Position numbers and translations under genes: made by a program
Shown here: positions 1 through 11,519 of the stretch, piece after piece
Numbering within the stretch: position 1 is the first letter of the stretch
How the letters are laid out: each line of letters starts with the position of its first letter
NCBI RefSeq assembly: GCF_000003855.2
Contig: NW_003101679.1
Location: 548,942-612,941, forward strand
DNA length: 64,000 bases
Origin: Blastomyces gilchristii SLH14081
Taxonomy: Eukaryota; Ascomycota; Eurotiomycetes; Onygenales; Ajellomycetaceae
Direction of reading: 5' to 3'
The notes under the pieces: generated by a model
What the model was told of the DNA's origin: nothing
Database searches by the model: none
Seen by the model: the letters and a program-made list of their open reading frames with translations, nothing else

Positions 1-3000
1 GAACTGAATAGCTATGTTGACAAGGCAATCTCTCAATTCAAGAAAGATATCAAGAATGCTGTGAGATTAAACAGTCTAACTAATACACTCAATTACATCA
101 TATGAAGTATCTTCATAAAAGTGAAACTGATTGATATACAGTGTTGATATATGCTAGAGAAATAACAGACTCAGAACTCTGTACAAAGAGATACTGAATG
201 AGTATCATTCTGAGATGTCAGAAATCAGTGACTCTATACATTCATCTCAAACTCTTTGAGTGCAGGTGTCAGATTACATTTCTTCAAATATAATGAAAAT
301 TGAATCACTTATACTCTCTGAAATGCAAGTGAACAGAAATACTCTGTTCTTAAAACACAGTTACATCATGAGACAGTTCTGAAATTTATGTCACTTAGTG
401 ATACACAGGTCATCAATCTCCACATGTTCTTTGATAAGTTTCAGTCTGTTATTATGAAATTGAAGATAATGTATACTTCTCTCTCAGATATGTGAATATT
501 TAATATCTTCTACTCAGTTCTACTCAACAATTGAAGGAATTATGTTCAAAAGAAGATAGAGAAGATACAGAATTTCAAATTCACAGCTATGATATTGAAT
601 GTTGATCTTCTCATGAAGAAGATCTGTTCATAACTTAATTCTTCAAAAGATAAAAAGAATCTATAGAATACAGATTCTGCAGTTAACTCAGTTACAACAG
701 CTACAACAGCTATAACAGTCACAATTCCTATTAACAACAATACATTGAATTCGGCCTGTGAAGCCAGTAATGAATGTGATTATGATAGTACTCAAGAGAG
801 CTTCTGAAACTATCAGAGATCAGGCAATTCATCTACATGTTCTGAATGTGAGAGATCTCACTTTGACATCTATTGATTGATAAATTCAGACAGTGCTTCA
901 GATACTTAAAGAATCTACAACACTGTAAGAATAAAGAAATTCAAAGAAAAGAAGAAAAAGAACAATAGTGAGAGTAGAACTTAACTATTTATTACAGATA
1001 ATTCAGAGACCTTTCAGATAACAAATCTTGCAGAGCTTATAAATGTATCAACCTGTTTCATGAAATCTCACAAGAATTTCCTTGCTATATGAAATAGTGA
1101 TGCTGAATGTCACATTACAAGTGATAGATCACAATTTTCAGAGCTTATAGTAATCAATAGTTCAACAGTTCAAGTGATTAACAAGGTTATTCTGAAGATT
1201 CAGAGTGTTGACACTGTATTCATCTCAGTGAGTGAAAGATTGATAGAGTTCAATTATATATACAATATGCTGCGACTATCTGCAAATCTAATCTCTGCTG
1301 AACTTATAAAGCATCAGAGCTATATTCACTATAATATGTAAGTTAATACTGAGAACTACTTTGAGTTTCTGTTATCTATCAACAGTGATATCTTCTACAT
1401 TAATCTGTCTTATAATAACATTTACATTCTATTCAACAGCTCACAGACATGTCATTATATAATGAATGACATGATGTATAAAGCAGTGATCTATATAACT
1501 GTTTCAAAATCAAAGACAATCTCAACAGATTATGATCTGAATGCAGAGTCTTTGAGATCTTTCAGCTGTGATAAGATTGAACAGTTAATCAACTCTAAGA
1601 ATTCAGATACTGATTTCTTTATTATCTCATTTTTATCTCAATTATCTGCAGTTCTTTCAAAGCAGCTTCTGATAGATGAGTGACATCATCAACTTGATCA
1701 TATTGATAAAAATAGTATATTGAAAATGACCAGAGATCTGTGATTTGATATTATGATTATCAGTCTGAAAAAATTATCATTCTGTGTTATGTATATTAAG
1801 ACTAAACAGAAATGTGCTTTCTATAAGAATTTCCCATCATATCATACCACCTGCAAGAGCTTAAAGATTTAAGTGAATATATTCAGTGATGATAAGACTC
1901 TTGAAACTGAGAATGATATATTATCTTACACTGGCAAGAAGCTTGCAATGATAATTACAGATGATGTCATCTTTATGAGATGAATATTTCTATTGAAATG
2001 TAAGAATGAGATGTTGAGATATCTACAGATCTTCAATCAATTCATGAAGAATCTGCTGAGATATGATATTACAATCATTCACTCAGACTGTGAAGAATTG
2101 ACTTCAAATACAGTCACAGTATATATGCTCAGTGAAGAAATAAAATGAGAACTGACTTCTTTTTATACTTCATAGCAAGATGAAGTATCTGAACAATTGA
2201 TCAGTTTAATTATTAAGAAGTCTCAATCACTATTAATAGATTCTTTCACTTCTGAAAAGATGTGAGATGAGACAGTTAGTGCAGTCATAGAGCTGCTTAA
2301 TCTTATATCAATCTCAACTATATTATATGAGAACTCTGAAAATACAAAGCTGATTACATTATATGAGGTCTGAGTTGAAGCTCTATCTTCTGTACATGGC
2401 ATTCACTGATGAGGTGGCAAAGCATTCTTAAAAATAGTCTTCAAGTTCATCAATAAGATGGCTTCTCATTTCAAAGAGTTGATTTTTGTAAGATATGATG
2501 ATTTTATCAATTATAGATTGATGAATCTCTTCAACAGATATTTATACATATTAAAAGACATCATCTTTCAGAAGAATCTTTATCTTGCTAATTCATCAAT
2601 ACTGATTACATACAATCTGAAGGTTCTACTCAATGCAGTCGGTAAAGCGGCTGCGGCGATTTCTTCAGTGACATCAGGTCTACTCACTGCAGTCTGTCAA
2701 GAGATTGCAGCAATTTCTGATTCATCAATTGATAATCTATTCATTGATGAGAAAATTCAACCTGAGTGTTCATTATTTCTTATATTCACTAATAATTGAT
2801 GAATTGATTATGAAATCTTCATGAGAATATCTATCTTTTTGATGCAGAATACACTGAACTTCTCAAAACTCACAGTTGAATCTGATAACTCTTTAGCATC
2901 TATAAGAAATATCACTACAGTGAGAAAAGCTTCAGTGAGAGATAGTCTCAAAGATCTATCTTCTGATTCTGAGATTGCTGTACTTTCAATCCTGAAGAAT

Positions 3001-4423
3001 CTCACACACACCAAAGCTTTCATGAAATGAAAATATTATTACAAGGCCTGTATTAAAGAGATCAACTGTTTGAAACAGAAAGAGATCTGATAACTGATAG
3101 AGAGAATATCACAAATGAGTGTTCTTCATGATCAATGAGTATTTGATAAAAAGTTCAATAATATGAGTGAGATTATCTGCTATAAGACCTGCTGAGTTGT
3201 CTGTGAAAATCATCAATAGAAGAGAATCAATTATTCAAGAATCTTTGTATTTGTTATCTCTGCATTCATCTCTCAAGCTCTTATGATGATCTCAGTATTC
3301 TGAGGATGATATATTCTGTAGATTGATATGATAACTTCTTTTTTTAGACACTCAACTATCTGCTGATGAACAGATATATATGAATCAACTCAATGAATTC
3401 TGTGAAGACTGTGATAATCTTGTGTATGAGTTAATACAGAGACGCTACAGTCTTAAGCAAGAAACACTCTTATAATATGAAAAGCTGTGAAAAATGCTAT
3501 TACACTCAGACTTCTGTGTCAGTCTCTATAATGCTGAACTATTTATTCATGATGAAAGACAAATCTATATAATCATCTATATGAATGATATCTGTCTCTA
3601 CAGTCTGAAAATCAATGATCTGAACTGAGTCAAAGCTGAAATCATTACTAATTACAAGATCAAGAATGTAGAGAATTTTAATCACTATCTCAGAATGAAG
3701 ATTGATAGAGATTTAACTTCATTAACATTGTCTCAATCTCTCTTTGTAAGAAATCTTCCGAAGAAGTTCTCAATGAATGACTATCATTCTACATTCACTT
3801 CTATAAAGAAGAATATTGATTTTATGAATAATAATGAGAAATCAATTGTATACACAGCAGAATTTACTCTACAGTTCTATCAATCTGGTATTGAATCTCT
3901 GCAATATCTGGCAATCAATACACATTCTGATATACACTTTGCTACAGAATTCCTTGAACAATTCAGCTCTCAGCCTATATCAAAGAACTGAACTGTATAC
4001 AAGTATACACTTCAATATCTACAGAGTTCAATCAATGAAGGAATAATCTATCACAGAGGTGTCAAAATTGAACCTGTATCATATGCAGATGCCGATTGAG
4101 CCGATAGAGATTCAGAATCCCATTCAATCACTGATTATATCATCTACATGACAGGTGGCCTCATTGCATAGCAGAGCTACCAGTCAACAGAAGTCTTCAA
4201 ATCATCAACAGAGACTGAATATATTGCATTCTCTGAGACTGCATATGAGCTTGTCTGTCTTCACAAGCTTCTAGAAGATGCTGAATTCATTTCATTCTGT
4301 CTTAACAATCTGAATGCTGATGATCACCTCATTCTCATCACAGTCAATGATCTCACTTATACAATTCATGCTAATAATAAGTCTGCTATAGAGAATCACA
4401 TAAGCTTTACATCTTTCACAATT
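1..4423 (+). mobile_element. Ty1/copia retrotransposon body, 5' end outside window, 3' end lost
   Basis: Fragments on the plus strand follow the Ty1/copia order: gag-like region, protease, integrase, reverse transcriptase, RNase H. Integrase lies before RT, which separates copia from gypsy. No LTR is seen. The left end runs off the window and the right end stops inside RNase H where LINE ORF1 sequence begins near 4424. Stops are mostly TGA at positions where the family has Trp, with some TAA/TAG at Gln positions. I infer that the LINE fragment L0 inserted into or replaced the 3' end; the missing 3' LTR is not in the window. Confidence 0.85.
1..4423 (+). pseudogene. Copia gag-pol pseudogene
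   Basis: A former polyprotein, now riddled with stops. The protease site reads NSDAECHITSD at 1093-1128, resembling the copia D-S-x-A-x-x-H-I/V motif. The integrase zinc region follows: a WHHQLDH stretch near 1682-1702, then CVMY where the second Cys is now Tyr. The integrase core shows ITDD at 1954-1965 and HSD at 2080-2088, where the family has HSDNGGEF. RT shows YMND at 3578-3589, with the first catalytic Asp (family YVDD) changed to Asn by G-to-A. RNase H shows YADADW-like sequence at 4082-4099 with the Trp as TGA, then STETEYIA near 4210-4233 and HANNKSAIE near 4366-4393, ending abruptly near 4423. The element is dead: one catalytic residue is lost and many codons are stops. Confidence 0.85.
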
Positions 4424-4570
4424 TCTTATTAAGAATGAGAATATCTGAAAATCAGTAATAGAGTCTCTGTTAAACACAACAATTCTATCGAAGAGAGATG
4501 AAAAGTAAGAAAAATTCATTTTTCATGATATTTCAGTTGAAATTTTTAACTGTGAGAAAGAAATGCTACT
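4424..4570 (+). mobile_element. LINE L0, left part (ORF1 fragment)
   Basis: This stretch aligns with the middle of LINE ORF1, matching L3 at about 48260-48405. It stops exactly where LINE L1 is inserted. The right half resumes at 10777. The 14 bases at 4557-4570 recur at 10777-10790 with one A/G difference, so they are the target duplication of L1. L0 is therefore an older LINE, seen here as a 5'-truncated piece lying against the copia element. Confidence 0.8.
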
Positions 4571-5756
4571 GAGCTTTGAGAAGAATTCTGAGAGTATTCA
4601 AATCATCTTCTATTAAAGCAATGGAAATCGAAGCTTCAATTCCACCTTCTATGATTCGATTTGAAAAGGCCTGCATGAACTATGCTCTGAGAGTTATGAA
4701 GATGAGCTCAAATCATATAATCAGAGAAAGAGTCTCTTCTTCATTTTCATCAATTAACTCAGGAAAAGAACTGGATTGAAATAGATTTCTTGATTGAAAT
4801 GAGAATAGTACTTCAAAGAAAATACTCTCGCAACTGTATAGACTATGTTCACTGATTAAAAATCAATTTTCTTCATTAAATGTTGAGAAAATTGATCATG
4901 AGAAGATATGTCTTTGAAGAGAAAAGCTGAAATCTCTTATAGACTTACAAATAAGTAAACTATCTAAAGACAGAGAATATGAACAGTATTTGAAGAAGAT
5001 CTCTACAATCAATATAAAAGACTCTATTCTGGTTTACTCAGATGACTTAAAAAATGAGAGTTTGAACAGATTAGATGTAAGCATTGCTTATACTGAATAT
5101 AATATCAATTTCATCTCAGATTTCTGAAACTTGCACTGTGAATCTGAAGTCTTTGATGCTGAACTATTTGCAATAGCAAAAGCTTTCAAACTTATTAAGA
5201 TAAAATCTTATAAAAGAGCAAATAACTTGAAAGAGATATGAATATTCTTTAATAGTCAAGCTACTTTGAAAAGACTTAAAAATAGTCAGATTTATAATAA
5301 TCAAATGAATCTTGAACTGATTTTAAATTCTGTTATAAAGATTCAAAAGAGAAGCTTATTAAAACTGATAATTCATCTACACTGAGTTCCTGCTCATATG
5401 AATATTCATGATAATGAATTGACTAATTCAGCAGTAAAAAGGGGTTCAGAATTAAGCAGATCTAGTCAAAAAACAGTGTCATAGTCTTTTATAAAGAGAA
5501 AGATAAAAGAATCTTATTTAAACAAGTGAAATAAAAGCTGACAGAAATAAAAGAAGAGTATACATTATTCAAGATTGAAGATAAAATCTAGATGAAAATC
5601 TTATTCAATTAAATGTAAAAAGAAAATATTCTCATCTATAATTCAGCTGAAACTAGAACATGATTATTTCAAATCTTATATACAAAGATTTAATGATAGA
5701 TTTGATTCAACAGAATACTCATTCTACAATACAAATGAAAATCCTAAGTATATTGT
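4571..5756 (+). pseudogene. L1 ORF2 remnant, post-RT and RNase H part
   Basis: Plus-strand remains of LINE ORF2. A 67-codon open stretch (4576-4779) covers the region after the RT catalytic core. RNase H follows: YSDD near 5038-5049, DAELFAI near 5158-5178, FFNSQAT near 5248-5268 (family FSDNQAA, catalytic Asp now Asn) and ELTNSA near 5416-5433 (family ELADSA, Asp now Asn). Two of the four metal-binding positions are lost. The C-terminal zinc-like cluster starts near 5720 but is cut by the G1 insertion at 5756 and resumes at 10184. Confidence 0.8.
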
Positions 5757-6120
5757 TGTAAGAGGCCTACGCCGAATAGATCAGTATTATATTGATAGGT
5801 CTTATATAACAAAGATAAAAATGTTAGAGAAGAAAAGAAAGAGAAAGTATGAGAATCAGCAATCAAGATGAATATTTATACATGTATGTGGTGGTGTGCA
5901 CGGTGGAGCTTCAGGGCGGAAGAATATACACACGTTCATAGCAGCTGAGGATCAGTGATTGAGAATGACTGAGAATTGAAGTGTACATATTTGTGATGAC
6001 TGAGAATCAGCAATTGAGAATGACTGAGAATCAGAGCATACATGTTTGAGAATGAAGTGATTGAAATCTGTGAAGTGTAACAGAATAGTCTATATAATTG
6101 ATCAGGCACAGTCTGCCACA
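5757..6120 (-). repeat. LTR of G1, left (3' LTR of the element)
   Basis: 364 bp, beginning TGTAAGAG and ending TGCCACA on the plus strand, the TG..CA ends of an LTR. Its outer (left) edge keeps two CpGs in the first 20 bases. Its inner end has none, although the same LTR sequence at the right end of the element (10100-10178) is CpG-rich. Confidence 0.93.
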
Positions 6121-9100
6121 TTAGTTCTCTCTTTCAGAAGAAGTTCTCATCAGTTAAGAGCTGCTGTTTTGAATAATATGAAACTCAGAGTTCAGATTGA
6201 TTAATTATAGTTAACTCATTTTACAAGATATTGCTGACTGCAGCTGTGAGATCTCTCATTGAGAATATTCTCAATCTCTCACTCAAGCTCATTATCTTCT
6301 TCTGTGATGCCTGATGACTGTCAGTCAGAAGTCAGTTAAGAAGAGAATAAATTGATGACAGTATAATAAAGCAAGCTTGTGTGAAATACATCATGAATCT
6401 CTGATAATATGTCAAGACAGTAGTTATGACTATCTAGAACTTCTATCACTTTATACTTGATATGATGATAATCTAGTGTATAAGATGAATATGTGATTTG
6501 TATATTCTTAAGATTTAATCATATCAGATCTTCTATCTTATATTGTTCAGCAGAGTCTCAGTGAATATTGATTTGATTCTCTTAATCTTATTTTGCAGTT
6601 GTCATGAAGACCTCTGCTCAATCACAGGCATCTCAGAGCTTTATTACTATATTATTGATAATCTGAATTGAACTGCAGAGATTCAGTGTGAACTGTGTGA
6701 TCTCTAGAAGATTCAACACTTTTATATGATATTCATGTGTAAGAAAGAACAGACTTACATCTGTTGAAATAGCATCTCAACTGTTGATAGTAACCTCTGC
6801 ATATAGAAGAAGATTATGTTAATTATCTTATAAGTGATTACAGAACTTACAGAGATAATTCTTCACAGTCTGAATTATCTTTTCTGACATATCATCAGTC
6901 TCAGAGTGATAGGCAGTGGATAGACAGTGTATAATCTTAAGAACTTAACAGATTCTTGTTCAGAGAGTGCTCATGAATTGACAGCTCTGATCTGATACTA
7001 TAGATCTCAGTAATTCATGCATCTGATAGAATGAGCTCTGTAGAAAAGCTTCAGTAACTTGTTCAGTATTCATCTTATCACAAGATTTCAATATTACATC
7101 TTTGCTCAGTTAATTCACAATAATCAGAATGTTTCTATAATTCTTGCTCTCAGATAGATTGACAGTGAAGTCAATTACTATATCTCATCAGATTCTATCA
7201 GAGATATCAAGTGATTTTAATAGATCTTTTCTACAATTCTTTTATGAGATAACAGAAGAATAGTAATTACAGTTTCAGACAAAGCATCTGATACTGTTTA
7301 ATATCTCAGATTAGTAAAACTCTCAGAAGATCATTCTATACAGTTGTTCACAGCCTGAATGATCAGTTATATATAAATCATACATCTCTTGCATTATCTG
7401 AGTGTATAAGAGTTTGAAGTGAGAGACTCAGTGTTGTTTATGAAATCATAGAGTGTTATTATCATTGATTGAACATTCTGAGATATCAGTTCTTATATCT
7501 AGTTCTGAGGGAAATCAGAATGCTTCTTGATATACTGCTTCAGTGAGAGTCTGAAGAAGTTCATCTGTCTTAGCTACTGTATATCACAGTTCATTCAGTG
7601 TAGAGAAAGTGAAGATATCAATAGCAGTTCTAACTGAAGAAGCATGTATAGTGTCATGAACTGTTTCATCTTGATCAACTAGTATTCTCTGGTTTAAGAG
7701 CCAGTGCTCTCAGTTCATTCAGTGAGTATCTGTTACATCAGATGGCATATCTTACTCTCATTGTGAGAGGGCATCTGCCATCAAGTTCTGGCTGTCAGAA
7801 CAGTAGTGTATTATAAAATAAAAGCAGCTTAAGAACTCAGATCATTACATCTGTCATTCAGTGAGTTTACAGATAGTCATGAAGTATTTGAGATTCTTAT
7901 GATCTGTGACTATCTCAAATTCAGAGACACTTCGGAGTATTTCGTACGCGTTGGCAGAGATCTGTGTCAGGTCCATGATCTTGTGAATGTCATCTTCATG
8001 AACTCTATCATTGTTAGAGAATATCAAGCTTCTGTTTCAAGTGTTTAATAAGATGTCTTATTCAGATAGCCAGACAAGTTCTAACATAAGATTATAATTA
8101 AGATTATCAACTTTGTATGTGTAGGTATCTTTATGTTGATGTTCTTTCACATCTATGATCAGCTTCATCATGTAACAGATACAAACATCTTTCAGATCAT
8201 CAAATTCTGCAAGAAGTCAGAGTTTAGATAAAGAAATACACTGAAGGTTATGATATCTTACAACTGAAGATTTTATCATTGCATAGTAATATAGATCACT
8301 GTCTATCATGACTTTCATATTATACATATTATCAATCACAGTAGATACAAGAATTACATTCATTGTTATCTTCTCTTCAAGCTTCTGTTTACAAATTTGA
8401 ACAGAAGCTAATCTTTTCTCTGTTTCACTGAGACATTCTCATAGTTATTCTCTGAATCTTTCTCTAATATAATGTGATTGACATAGACAGACACTGATTC
8501 ATTCTTCAAATAAGAAGACACTAATCTTTCTCTTGAGTATGAAGATATATAGGTTGATCAGCAGTTGAAAGCAATGTATTCTGATCAGTTACAGTTGATG
8601 TATACTTCACATTGATATTGATTAATGACTTCTTCAGAAGTGATCTCAGAGACTCAGAAGTCTGTTTAAACAGTGAAAACTCTTGCTTATGCATAGACAT
8701 TTGAATCTATTCAGTTCATGACATCTGTATCATTGTTGTTCTTCAGTGCAGGTGTATAAGTGACTGAGATGTAACATCTTCTATCACTGTTCTGTATACT
8801 CTTGAGCTTGATAAGATGATCATTCAATGTCTAAAGCTATGTGTAGAAGTCTTCATAAGTTGAGTCTTTATTTACACTTATAAGAGCCTGTAAGAGTTCA
8901 AAAGTTAATATCTTCTTAAGCATGCTAATCTTTATTTAATTCTCTCAAGATTGATCATCTGCTTCTAGAATCTTGATGTGAAAATCAGAGATAAATATTA
9001 TAAGAGAAGTGTTTCTTTATCAGATACTCTGTAATCAATCTAACACTTTCTGTTATATAACAGTGTCTCAGAACAGAATATCAAGATGTTTTATAATATT

Positions 9101-9814
9101 ATCAGATATTCACAATGCTGATTCACATGCTTTTATTCATGAATAAAACTTCTGTTTCATATAATTCTTTAATTATTCATTGCTATATCAATCTTGATTG
9201 ATTAATAAACTGATGAAATCTTCATCTACACTCAGTTTTATAAGCATTTCCATTCTTCATGATGAGTAGAGAGTGAGATTGAAAGTATTAAAATATATAA
9301 GAGTATCTAAGCATTCTTTCAGTGCTTTTATATTCAATTCTGTAGATGTTGAAATTGCATGAGTTAATCATTGAATCTCTTCATATTGAAGTTATTGAGT
9401 TGCATGCATATCTACTATCTGTTACTGTTGTAATTTCAATATTACTCAGAGTCACTGTGATATTATATCTATACTCACATTCAAGAGTTCTATATTATTG
9501 TTAGACATGATTATATTGATCATTGAATGTGTGATATCTGTGAAATCTGAAGAAGTGTAATCATATTATCATATATCTGAGTGTCAGAACTTTCAAGTCT
9601 TTCACTGATATTCTCTTATAAGATCTTATTACAGAGTCAGAGTAGCTGATAAGTAAGCTTTTATCTATGAACTTAATATTTACTTAACTGTGTTTTTCTC
9701 TTTCTTACATGTCATTATATGTTCAGATATCTCTCAATGAATACTTGTTTCTGATGAGAAGATAATATATAAATAATCATTTTTCTAATAAGAAGATGAT
9801 GAATGTTTTTATAG
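6121..9814 (-). pseudogene. G1 gag-pol remnant, RT core deleted
   Basis: Minus-strand sequence runs from gag (about 8400-9700) through a protease region (about 8000-8350), then jumps to RNase H and integrase (about 6300-7900), with a chromodomain-like end near 6180-6310. Assignments come from collinear similarity to G2 and G3 rather than from long open frames; stops are dense. At 7921-7960 the sequence passes directly from material equivalent to G3 35198-35212 to material equivalent to G3 about 36565. This loss makes the copy non-autonomous as well as mutated. Confidence 0.75.
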
Positions 9815-10178
9815 TGTAAAAGATCTACACTGAATAGATCAGTATTATATTGATAGGTCTTATATAATAAAGATAAAAACATTAGAGAAGAAAAGAAAGA
9901 GAAAGTGCAAGAATCAGCAATCAAGATGAATATTTATATGTGTATGTGGTGATGTACACAGTGGAGCTTCGGGGCAGAAGAATATACACGCGTTCATAGC
10001 GGCCGAGGATCAGCAATCGAGAATGGCTGAGAATCAGAGCATACGCGTTCGTGGCGGCCGAGGATCAGTGATTGAGAATGGCCGAGAATCGGAGCATACA
10101 TGTTCGAGAATGAAGTGGTTGGAATCTGTGCAGTGTAACGGAATAGTCTATATGATTGATCGGGCGCAGCCCGCCACA
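9815..10178 (-). repeat. LTR of G1, right (5' LTR of the element)
   Basis: 364 bp, the pair of 5757-6120. It contains two 55-bp tandem units rich in CGGCCG (about 9985-10095). By hand count it holds about 18 CpGs, all in the outer 220 bases, while its inner start (9815-9835) has none. A short inverted repeat CGGGC-GCA-GCCCG lies at the outer end (about 10160-10173). Confidence 0.93.
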
Positions 10179-10183
10179 ATTGT

Positions 10184-10382
10184 AATACATTGTACAGTAT
10201 ACAATAGCCTCAGAGGCAGATTGAAGAAGAAGTATAATTTAAATCAATTAAATATGAGATTCTTATTCTCAACTGAGACAGGAATCAAATACTTAATAGA
10301 CTTTCTATCAGAAACTCAAGCAGCTATAAGATAATCCCTGAATTCGGAAATATCTGAATATGAAGAGGTGAAAATTGATTAG
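10184..10382 (+). pseudogene. L1 ORF2 C-terminal end after the G1 insertion
   Basis: Continues the LINE ORF2 C-terminus: a histidine/cysteine cluster (VIHCTVYNS at about 10185-10211), then NLNQLNMRFLFSTETGIKY in frame, as in the least decayed copy L5. An open frame 10023-10334 crosses from the G1 LTR into this part; it is a fortuitous fusion. The family stop is near 10379-10384. Confidence 0.8.
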
Positions 10383-10776
10383 ATATAATCTGTTAAAACA
10401 GCTATACACTATCTTTTAATAATTTTAAATTGTTATAGTCTCTCTTTACTTTACTTTTTCTTTTTTTTTTCTTTTTTTTTTATTCTTTTCTATCTATCTA
10501 TTTAATGTGTCTATCTTTAAGACTGTATTCTCTTTTCTTTTGTCATGATATCATCAAATGATTTCAAAGTATCAGAAGGTGTTAAAATACTGTAATTTGT
10601 AAACAGTTTTTATATTCTGAGCTGGAATTTTCTGATTTTACACATCTGCAATTGATAAATGTATAATAGTTCACTTTTTAGATATAGAAAAAACCCTGAG
10701 AACTAAAAGTTCTCAGGTAGATGTTATAGTCTCTGACTGTATACATCTATAATTAAAGAATAATAATAATAATAAT
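10383..10776 (+). repeat. LINE L1 3' UTR with poly-pyrimidine tract, hairpin and (TAA)n tail
   Basis: Non-coding end of the LINE. It holds a poly-pyrimidine tract (about 10440-10500), TCTA repeats, a perfect 10-bp-stem hairpin at 10695-10717 with an AAA loop, and a (TAA)n tail at about 10758-10776. The same order occurs in L2, L3 and L5, and in degraded form in L4. Confidence 0.85.
10695..10717 (+). other. Conserved LINE 3' stem-loop (L1)
   Basis: CCTGAGAACT, loop AAA, AGTTCTCAGG: a 10-bp perfect stem about 45-60 bases before the (TAA)n tail. The same stem occurs at 39584-39606 (L2), 53411-53433 (L3) and 58222-58243 (L5, minus strand). Only the loop differs (AAA, TTT or AA). A role in recognition of the RNA 3' end by the LINE RT is inference. 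Confidence 0.75.
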
Positions 10777-10974
10777 AAAGAAATGCTGCTTCTTAAAAAT
10801 AAGTTAGAAGAATACAATTCTATTCCACTGAGAAAGAAGTCTGTATGACTGAATTCAATTGAATTCAGATAAAACAGAAGAAATGTCCCTGTTTTAGTTT
10901 ATACAAAGATACTTGAATAATCAAAAATCTCTGAAGTGAGAGTGACAGATTTGAAAATGAGAGTTCATGAATAC
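10777..10974 (+). mobile_element. LINE L0, right part (ORF1 fragment)
   Basis: Resumes LINE ORF1 exactly where 4570 stopped, repeating 14 bases. It matches L3 about 48392-48597 and ends at GAATAC where gypsy C begins. The L0 sequence expected beyond gypsy C is not found in the window. Confidence 0.8.
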
Positions 10975-11519
10975 TGTCACACCCCCGGCCGTGTCAAGGC
11001 CTCATTGTGGTTTCACACAGCTCATCACTTTCATGTGAATGATTCCATTCATTCTGCAGGCTGTTTGAACCGGTTTCCAACCACTCTATGACATCATTTG
11101 AATATAATATAGAAAGGTTCAATTGATAGATATGAGAATCCCGCTTCTATATAAGGTCAGCAGATTACTCTTCCATGGCAGTGAGACACTGCTGAGGTAT
11201 TATCCTGGCTATTCTCACTTATGAAATAACAGAAGAATATCTGCTCATTGTCTATATAGAACAGCTAGATGCTGGCTTCTTATTAAAGAAGTCAGTGATT
11301 TGTTTTATCTTCTACTAAAGTATATATAACAGTTACTGTATTTCTTATATAATCTTCTTAGTATACTAAGTATCATATCTGTGATATTCTTGCAATAACT
11401 CTGTAGCTCATAAGCTTGCTATTTAAGTAAGATAGTTAAGCTCACTTATACAGTTTCTCAGACAACTATCTCTATATAATATCATCAACTAGTCACTATT
11501 TTAATTCTGTTATGTTACA
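10975..11519 (+). repeat. 5' LTR of gypsy family C
   Basis: 545 bp, starting TGTCACAC and ending TGTTACA. A TATA-like TATATAAGG at 11148-11156 fits an LTR promoter. Its outer edge (10975-11010) keeps CCCCCGGCCG-type sequence, whereas no CpG was seen after about 11145. No second copy of this LTR occurs in the window, so the boundaries rest on the TG..CA ends, the abrupt junction with LINE ORF1 and the gag-pol that follows. Confidence 0.7.

Larger units (their letters stand above)
5757..10178 (-). mobile_element. Ty3/gypsy chromovirus G1 (family G), internally deleted
   Basis: Complete insertion bounded by 364-bp LTRs (5757-6120 and 9815-10178) and an exact 5-bp target duplication ATTGT (5752-5756 and 10179-10183). 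Orientation is minus: the chromodomain end lies next to the left LTR and gag next to the right LTR. The element is 4422 bp, against 5823 bp for G3. The difference is an internal deletion at about 7933, which removes protease-to-RT sequence including the RT catalytic core present in G2. Confidence 0.92.
4571..10776 (+). mobile_element. LINE L1, 5'-truncated, inserted in L0 and split by gypsy G1
   Basis: Non-LTR retrotransposon copy. It starts in the C-terminal part of the RT region (L3 equivalent near 51733) and runs to the typical 3' end: a hairpin followed by a (TAA)n tail at about 10758-10776. A 14-bp target duplication (4557-4570 and 10777-10790, one mismatch) brackets it, which shows target-primed insertion with 5' truncation. 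Gypsy G1 (5757-10178) interrupts it with a 5-bp duplication. Confidence 0.85.

Noticed and set aside
4571..4580. Internal deletion of a LINE joining ORF1 directly to ORF2
   Set aside because: The 14-bp duplication and the ORF1 continuation at 10777 show an insertion of one LINE in another instead.
10023..10334. 103-codon frame
   Set aside because: It runs from the G1 LTR into LINE ORF2 across the insertion point; a chance fusion.
10440..10510. Poly-pyrimidine and TCTA repeats considered as an independent microsatellite
   Set aside because: They recur at the same place in every LINE 3' UTR, so they belong to the element.
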